This document shows, piece after piece, positions 15,946 to 20,652 of a stretch of DNA of 20,652 nucleotides. Position 1 is the first letter of the stretch. The number at the start of each line of letters is the position of its first letter. The stretch comes from Sanchytrium tribonematis (Eukaryota; Sanchytriomycota; Sanchytriomycetes; Sanchytriales; Sanchytriaceae). The stretch lies in the NCBI GenBank assembly GCA_018985235.1, contig JADGIG010000096.1:1-20652 (forward strand), written 5' to 3'. The position numbers and the translations under genes were made by a program. The notes below the pieces were generated by a model, which saw only the letters and a program-made list of their open reading frames with translations, was not told the DNA's origin and did not search any database.

Positions 15946-17661
15946 ATGCATTTTCAGGTTTCGAATGAGAATCAAACAAGAGCAATGAATTTTACAATTT
16001 TTCTAAACACTCCCACCATGCTGTATGTGAAATGTTCTGATTGTACAAATTGGGTATTAATGCACCCATCATTGAGCAGTGTCATATATGAATTTCACTG
16101 CTGCCATTGCTGCGATACCGAAAATCCAATGGAAATGGATATTTCCGATGATGATTTACTATTTTACTCCATTTTCAATATTGAATATGACGAGGGACTA
16201 CTATACTCCACTGAACCCTATCATCTCATAGATGATAATTCAAACATCGTAAGTATTCCAGATAGCGACAAAGGTTGGTTATACGGTATTTGTCAATTAA
16301 ATCCACTTCCTTTCCACGGAGTCTCTATTTCTTGGCAGCAAGTAGAGTTGTCCGTACATATCAAACCATTGTCGCTAAAAAATGGTACTTGTATGGGAGT
16401 CATAGATGACGAGACATTTGATTGTACATACAATGATTTTTTACAATATTCTCAAGAAAATGGTTTGTGTTATTTTCAAGCATTCACACACATTGATCCG
16501 CCGCAACTCACAAACAAGGAACTTAATTTACAAGTGCAATTGAATTCCTTGCATAGCTATAAAAATACTCATTATATTTACGCACCAAAAGGAACTTGGA
16601 AGGATTTTGATTCTAAATACAACCACTTATTGATCATTCAATCCGGGACACTCGTCGTAGTCAAGGATACCAACGAGGGATTTATGACATATCACATGCA
16701 ACAAAATCAATGCATTTTTATCCCTTCTGGTTACAGATATTGTTATTTAAGCACTACAGATTCTGTATTTCTAAATTACTATTTTATTCATTTTGAATAT
16801 CCCAAAAATTACCAATTAGAGGGACATTTGTATTTTGATCAATATGAAAAAGTTTTATGGCAAATTTTATTTAATGTATCGACGTATAAATCTCATTATC
16901 CTGAATGGCATATGGAAGGTGTCAAATTTGCTATTGAATATAAATGGAAGCAGCTTTACACAGATTACAAGATCATGAAAGATAATTTGTACAGAAAACC
17001 AATTAAAATTCAAAAAATTGTCAGGCCTTGTGCATTTCTACGAGATTTGGCAGCAGCATTTAATTTTGAGTGTGATTATACAGATCTGGTTGATGAGATG
17101 GATGAGATTCTGTTTAAGAAAAAGGGTGGAAATGTCATTGCAAAGAAAATTGAATATGTTGATGCGTTTGAGGAAGAATTGGAAATGGAAAGGAATCAAG
17201 ATGTAGAATCAGATGCAGAATCTGAAAATGAAGTGGATGAGGATGCACTGGACGAGCAAGCAAGTGAATATGACGAGATTCATCAAAAATCTGCAATGAT
17301 CCATTCAACAGATGACGATGAAGAATATTTTGAAGTCGACCAAAATGAAATAGAGGAGATCAAAGTAGAAAAGAAAGATAGATTTGCTGATGATGATGAA
17401 TTTATTCCCCATAAAAGCACAACTAGGAAATCTACCAAGACAAAGTCAACTACAAAAAAATCAGGAGGGCGACAAAAGAAGCCTTTAATTAATATCGACA
17501 AATTGAAAGAAATCAATAGTAGACAAGTGCGCCTGAATAATAAACCTGTCATACCCATGAAGATAGATAGTTCGATTTTGAAGAAACCCAGGATGAAAAG
17601 ACAAAGTAATGAAATATTGAAAAGTATTAATAAGAAATTTAAAAAGCTAAAACAATATTAA
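15946..17661 (+). CDS. divergent PHD-remnant/JmjC-like chromatin protein (KDM2-type), probably inactive
   Basis: 571 residues. Residues ~28-56 look like the second half of a PHD finger (YVKCSDCTNWV...HCCHCC). Residues ~160-300 follow the order of a KDM2/JHDM1 JmjC domain. TYNDFLQYSQ comes before the core, then a strand pair around LLIIQSGTLVVVKDT, then QCIFIPSGYRYCYLSTTDSV and FIHFEYPKNYQLEGHLYFDQYE. The last two correspond to the TLxIPSGWIHAVxTPxDS and NFLHxxxxxQL motifs. The iron-binding H-x-D is missing, and the distal His of PSGWIH is Y265, so demethylase activity is unlikely. An acidic region (~405-485) and a Lys/Ser/Thr-rich basic tail (~485-571) follow, typical of nuclear proteins. An alternative ATG at 15985 would drop 13 residues. 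Identification rests on motif order and is tentative. Confidence 0.5.
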   Translation: MHFQVSNENQTRAMNFTIFLNTPTMLYVKCSDCTNWVLMHPSLSSVIYEFHCCHCCDTENPMEMDISDDDLLFYSIFNIEYDEGLLYSTEPYHLIDDNSNIVSIPDSDKGWLYGICQLNPLPFHGVSISWQQVELSVHIKPLSLKNGTCMGVIDDETFDCTYNDFLQYSQENGLCYFQAFTHIDPPQLTNKELNLQVQLNSLHSYKNTHYIYAPKGTWKDFDSKYNHLLIIQSGTLVVVKDTNEGFMTYHMQQNQCIFIPSGYRYCYLSTTDSVFLNYYFIHFEYPKNYQLEGHLYFDQYEKVLWQILFNVSTYKSHYPEWHMEGVKFAIEYKWKQLYTDYKIMKDNLYRKPIKIQKIVRPCAFLRDLAAAFNFECDYTDLVDEMDEILFKKKGGNVIAKKIEYVDAFEEELEMERNQDVESDAESENEVDEDALDEQASEYDEIHQKSAMIHSTDDDEEYFEVDQNEIEEIKVEKKDRFADDDEFIPHKSTTRKSTKTKSTTKKSGGRQKKPLINIDKLKEINSRQVRLNNKPVIPMKIDSSILKKPRMKRQSNEILKSINKKFKKLKQY

Positions 17662-18025
17662 AGTGTTGTATTTATTGATCAGATAGCTTGCTGATTGAGA
17701 GATTTTATACATTAAATTAAAAACAATCATTTTGCGCAATAGAAAAACACAGATGCCGCGAGTTTCCATTAATTTTGTGTTGATTTGGTGAAAAAGAATA
17801 ATTTATATGATATTATAACAGTAAAATTTTGTTCAGATTACGCGCATGGATTGAAATCGACATAATTATTTTGCCAAAATTATATATTGATATTGACAAT
17901 GGTAAAACATCTAGCGGGATTTACTAACTCGAAAAAATTGAATAATTGAATTATCTATACATTACCTCAATGTAAATTGTTTGCAAAATTAAATTTGTAA
18001 ATTTGAACGGAGTAGTGTGGAAAAT
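17662..18025. other. intergenic region, no gene seen
   Basis: 364 bp, strongly AT-rich, between two plus-strand genes. The stop of the upstream gene overlaps an ATTAAA poly(A)-type signal. The rest presumably holds the promoter of the ORF at 18026. No tRNA, repeat or open frame with coding character was found. Confidence 0.6.
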
Positions 18026-18475
18026 ATGGATTTTCAAAAAGTATTTGCATTCTCTAATGATTTAAGTGCTTTCCTTAATGGCCAATTAAAATCTACAGAT
18101 ATTCCCACTGTGTTAGCATTTAAGTTATTTGACATCAATATTCTGTTTCCAACGCTACTTAAAGACCAAATCAAATTACAACCCAGTAGCAAACAAAATG
18201 TATTTACCGCTACTTATTTCAATTTACATAACGTTGAATGTCACTTTGATTGTTTGCTGAAAGTTGAGGCCGCATTTTTGAGAGATAAAGATCGAATTAA
18301 AGCATTAATTGCCCTTTGCAGTGACTTCCAAACGGTGAAGCAACTTATTGAAAATGTGAACAGTTTCAATATTTGGCTGCTCATTTGCAAAATATTTGCT
18401 GAAGAAATCTCCAGTGATTTCAATGCAATTTCTTTATTTCCAAAATGCATGCCAATGTCTAATGTGAAAATATAG
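18026..18475 (+). CDS. unknown protein, upstream part of a stop-interrupted frame
   Basis: 149 residues from ATG (MDFQKVFAFSNDLSAFL); a GTG three codons earlier is unlikely as a start. Mainly alpha-helical in composition, rich in Leu, Phe, Asn and Lys, with no signal peptide or membrane segment. It ends with TAG and the next ORF begins with the very next base in the same frame. The two ORFs may be one protein of about 510 residues broken by a stop codon, or two adjacent genes. No family is recognised. Confidence 0.5.
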   Translation: MDFQKVFAFSNDLSAFLNGQLKSTDIPTVLAFKLFDINILFPTLLKDQIKLQPSSKQNVFTATYFNLHNVECHFDCLLKVEAAFLRDKDRIKALIALCSDFQTVKQLIENVNSFNIWLLICKIFAEEISSDFNAISLFPKCMPMSNVKI

Positions 18476-19558
18476 ATGAAAATTGACCATTGGGTATTAA
18501 TTCATGAATCTAATTCAGAATTGTTTCTTCAATTTGAGAATTTTAAATCTTATAATAATCTAGAGAGTGTCATTTTAATTAGAAATAGAAACAAACACGC
18601 AGTAATTGATATTGTGAAACCTGAATATTTGACTCATTTAATTTCCTTTTTAAAAAAAGAAGAATCAAAATTTGAAATTTGTAAAAGAGTCAGTGAAATT
18701 GCAATTGGGGAACTCTTTGATTCGAAACCCTCATACGCGATAAATTGCTTGACTTTCAACGAATTTATTAATAATTCCCAAATACTTCCAAGTGTTCTTG
18801 TGCTTAATATACACCAGTTTCTTAGCAAACTAAATTGGCATACTTTGGAAAAACTCACTTGTGATTCTATCCACGCTAATGAGAGAGATCATTTATTTAA
18901 ATTTTCTAATAGCAAATTTTCAGATCTGATGAAGGTATCCTATGTATCCGAATGGATAGCTGAATTTGCTTTAATCAGAATTGAACATGATTTACACTCC
19001 AAATTAGCTGATATTGATTATATATTCTTTCGCTACAAATTTGGGGTTTTAAGACTAGTAACCACTTTTAATCAAGTCATCTTCAACTACAAATTAGTCC
19101 AATGCATTGCCAAAAGGAGACAATATATACAATTCGCAGATCTTTGTTTATGGAAATGTCTTAATTTGAATGAAGTTTACGATATTGTCAATTTTATTAA
19201 AGTAGAAATGGCTGAGGATCCTTTAGAGCTATTAGCTATTCAATATTTAATTAATGTATTCAAAAAACAGCCTATAGATTTAAATTTGGCTTGTATAATG
19301 CAATATGATTTTTTGCAACCACATCTATTGAATGAAACTCCTGATGTGTTGACCAACAAAGCTACAGGTCGAATAGCCATAAATGGATTACTTGGCAGCT
19401 TAGACTGGACTATTTGCAGCGTGCAATTGTGTTGGTATTTGCATTTAATTACTATACATGATTTGGAACTAATGAATGATTGTGAGATTGAACATCTTGT
19501 AGATCAAAATGCGATTATTGCTCTATTTTATGCAAGATTTATAGAAAGGAATGTCTAA
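18476..19558 (+). CDS. unknown helical protein, downstream part of a stop-interrupted frame
   Basis: 360 residues beginning with the ATG directly after the upstream TAG. The composition is like the upstream ORF: helical, Leu/Ile/Phe-rich, soluble, with no obvious motif (MKIDHWVLIHESNSELFLQF at the start, IIALFYARFIERNV at the end). The lack of any spacer for a promoter or 3' UTR, and the shared frame, argue that both belong to one gene whose stop is a mutation, a readthrough site or a sequence error. Large helical scaffold proteins look like this, but no assignment is made. No AATAAA follows the stop closely. Confidence 0.55.
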   Translation: MKIDHWVLIHESNSELFLQFENFKSYNNLESVILIRNRNKHAVIDIVKPEYLTHLISFLKKEESKFEICKRVSEIAIGELFDSKPSYAINCLTFNEFINNSQILPSVLVLNIHQFLSKLNWHTLEKLTCDSIHANERDHLFKFSNSKFSDLMKVSYVSEWIAEFALIRIEHDLHSKLADIDYIFFRYKFGVLRLVTTFNQVIFNYKLVQCIAKRRQYIQFADLCLWKCLNLNEVYDIVNFIKVEMAEDPLELLAIQYLINVFKKQPIDLNLACIMQYDFLQPHLLNETPDVLTNKATGRIAINGLLGSLDWTICSVQLCWYLHLITIHDLELMNDCEIEHLVDQNAIIALFYARFIERNV

Positions 19559-19787
19559 TCTGTCATGCAAAGTAGATCATTGAGCTAAGAACATGAGTCA
19601 TTTTATAATTTATTGGCGAACCTTTTGGACTAGGGCTGAATATTAAGGTAATATTTGGTAAATCTGAATTTTAATATTTGCTTAAATATTTTATGGCGTA
19701 TTACTCAGATACATGCACACATAGTTCTACATTGACCCTTACAAATACACTAAAACTAATGTGGCTTGTTTCAGATATTTTGACGCG

Positions 19788-20652
19788 ATGCTTTTTTCGA
19801 AATTGATTTTTGGATTAATTAGTGCGGATTGCGCGAATACAATACAGCTCGCGTATAATATGAACATGCCACAAGTAGATCCAGCTCACTGGGCAAAATT
19901 AAATGCAGATTGCTGTAACGACCCAGGGAGTACCGGATGTGACGCGAATGGCCGAGTCACGGTCATTATTTGGGGAGGAGGATTAAATGGTTTTATAAAT
20001 TTTACGGCATTTCTTAATTTGCCTAGTCTCTCTTTTTTCAAAATAGAATATCAAAGCTTGTCAGCCACGATTCCCAACAAGCTTCAAGAGTCGCTTACAT
20101 ATTTCAGTGTTTATGCCAACCTTGGTGGTACAATTAATTTAAATGCAAGCAGCTTTAGGCCTCCTAATAACCTGCAATATTTTGATATAGGCTATGTGAA
20201 TGTTTTTGGCGAATTTGCTAAAAATGCGTTCCCCAAGAGTCTCATTGCAACAAATTTTATATTTTGTGGTGGACTTCATGGCAGCCTCTATTTTTATTCC
20301 CCGCAATCTACCACGCTCTACTACTCGGGCGTTAAGAAATTGTTTGTATTTAATCCTAGTCAATTAAGTGCAAATTTAGATAATTCAGTTCTATCAGCTT
20401 CTCAAATTGCCTATCTTCCTCCATCTTGCAGCAGAAATGGAATAATGCAAGACACAGACTGCCAATATGTCAAGACATTTGCACAGAATTTGAATATGAA
20501 TGCTTCCAATCCATTACTTTTCAAGCAGGTCTCCTCCAATTGCTGCAATGCTGCTGGTGTTAAATGCGAGAATATCACAAATGCTGTATTGGGAATAAAC
20601 TGGAGTGGATTGAAACTGAATGGAACTGTGGATATTTCATCGTTGGAATATC
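19788..20652 (+). CDS. LRR ectodomain protein, 5' part; runs off right edge
   Basis: Open to the window end (288 codons). It starts with a short leader (MLFSKLIFGLISA), then the family cap (DC, NMNM, ADCC, GCD), the first domain, and the second cap (QDTDC, SNCC, VKC, INWSG) up to DISSLEY. The frame is intact where the left copy (1-1416) is broken. From about 20430 to the edge the DNA is nearly identical to the left gene (opposite strand, ~545-785), while the preceding part is much more diverged. An upstream ATGTGGCTTG at 19759 matches the start of the complete paralog but is out of frame. Presumed secreted or membrane LRR protein. Confidence 0.8.
   Translation, partial: MLFSKLIFGLISADCANTIQLAYNMNMPQVDPAHWAKLNADCCNDPGSTGCDANGRVTVIIWGGGLNGFINFTAFLNLPSLSFFKIEYQSLSATIPNKLQESLTYFSVYANLGGTINLNASSFRPPNNLQYFDIGYVNVFGEFAKNAFPKSLIATNFIFCGGLHGSLYFYSPQSTTLYYSGVKKLFVFNPSQLSANLDNSVLSASQIAYLPPSCSRNGIMQDTDCQYVKTFAQNLNMNASNPLLFKQVSSNCCNAAGVKCENITNAVLGINWSGLKLNGTVDISSLEY

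Noticed and set aside
18457-18475. A 19-nt GT...TAG segment (GTCTAATGTGAAAATATAG) exactly before the second ORF, as a third tiny intron
   Set aside because: Removing 19 nt shifts the frame and gives an immediate TGA (CCA ATA TGA), and the 5' end is GTCTAA rather than GTATAT.
1-20652. CRISPR arrays, insertion sequences or prokaryotic operon signals
   Set aside because: No regularly spaced repeats, no transposase frames and no terminal inverted repeats were seen; gene structure is eukaryotic.

Overview
The window looks like nuclear DNA from a small, AT-rich, gene-dense eukaryotic genome. The eukaryotic signs are a Ubc6/UBE2J-type E2, a divergent JmjC/PHD protein, a C2H2 zinc-finger protein, a 5S rRNA gene of eukaryotic type, GT-AG introns and AATAAA signals at gene ends. 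The mix (secreted LRR receptors, a bacterial-type nicotinamide riboside uptake and salvage protein, short spacers) would fit an early-diverging fungus of the Rozella/chytrid kind or another compact protist. The species cannot be fixed from the sequence alone.

Layout. 1-1416 (-): 5' part of an LRR ectodomain protein whose frame breaks once. 1624-1998 (+): small membrane protein, possibly COPI-associated/TVP15-like. 2143-4182 (+): complete paralogous LRR receptor-like protein. 4261-5997 (-): NadR-PnuC fusion. 6572-8842 (+): membrane-anchored alkaline-phosphatase-superfamily transferase. 8899-9426 (-): small WH2 protein with a WASP-like C-terminus. 9576-9691 (-): 5S rRNA. 9805-10608 (-): ATP-grasp (R2K-like) protein. 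10749-11265 (+): E2 enzyme with a 19-nt intron. 11375-12895 (-): Cys-rich membrane protein with a second 19-nt intron and three frame breaks. 13162-13623 (-): decayed or unresolved gene. 13762-14907 (-): Cys-rich type I membrane protein. 14957-15145 (+): small uncertain ORF. 15154-15849 (+): C2H2 protein. 15946-17661 (+): JmjC-like protein without the iron ligands. 18026-18475 and 18476-19558 (+): two unknown ORFs separated only by a stop codon. 19788 to the right edge (+): third LRR paralog.

The genes do not form a pathway. Three themes stand out. First, a family of secreted or membrane LRR proteins lies at both ends, with signs of recent sequence exchange. Second, the NadR-PnuC fusion would import nicotinamide riboside, phosphorylate it and adenylate it to NAD in one polypeptide, as expected in a scavenger or parasite. 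Third, gene architecture is very compact: 19-nt introns sharing GTATATnnnATTnATGTAG, and stop codons that overlap or abut AATAAA.

Starts were moved to the first in-frame ATG wherever an open frame began with TTG or GTG. Homology calls come from recognised motifs, not database searches.
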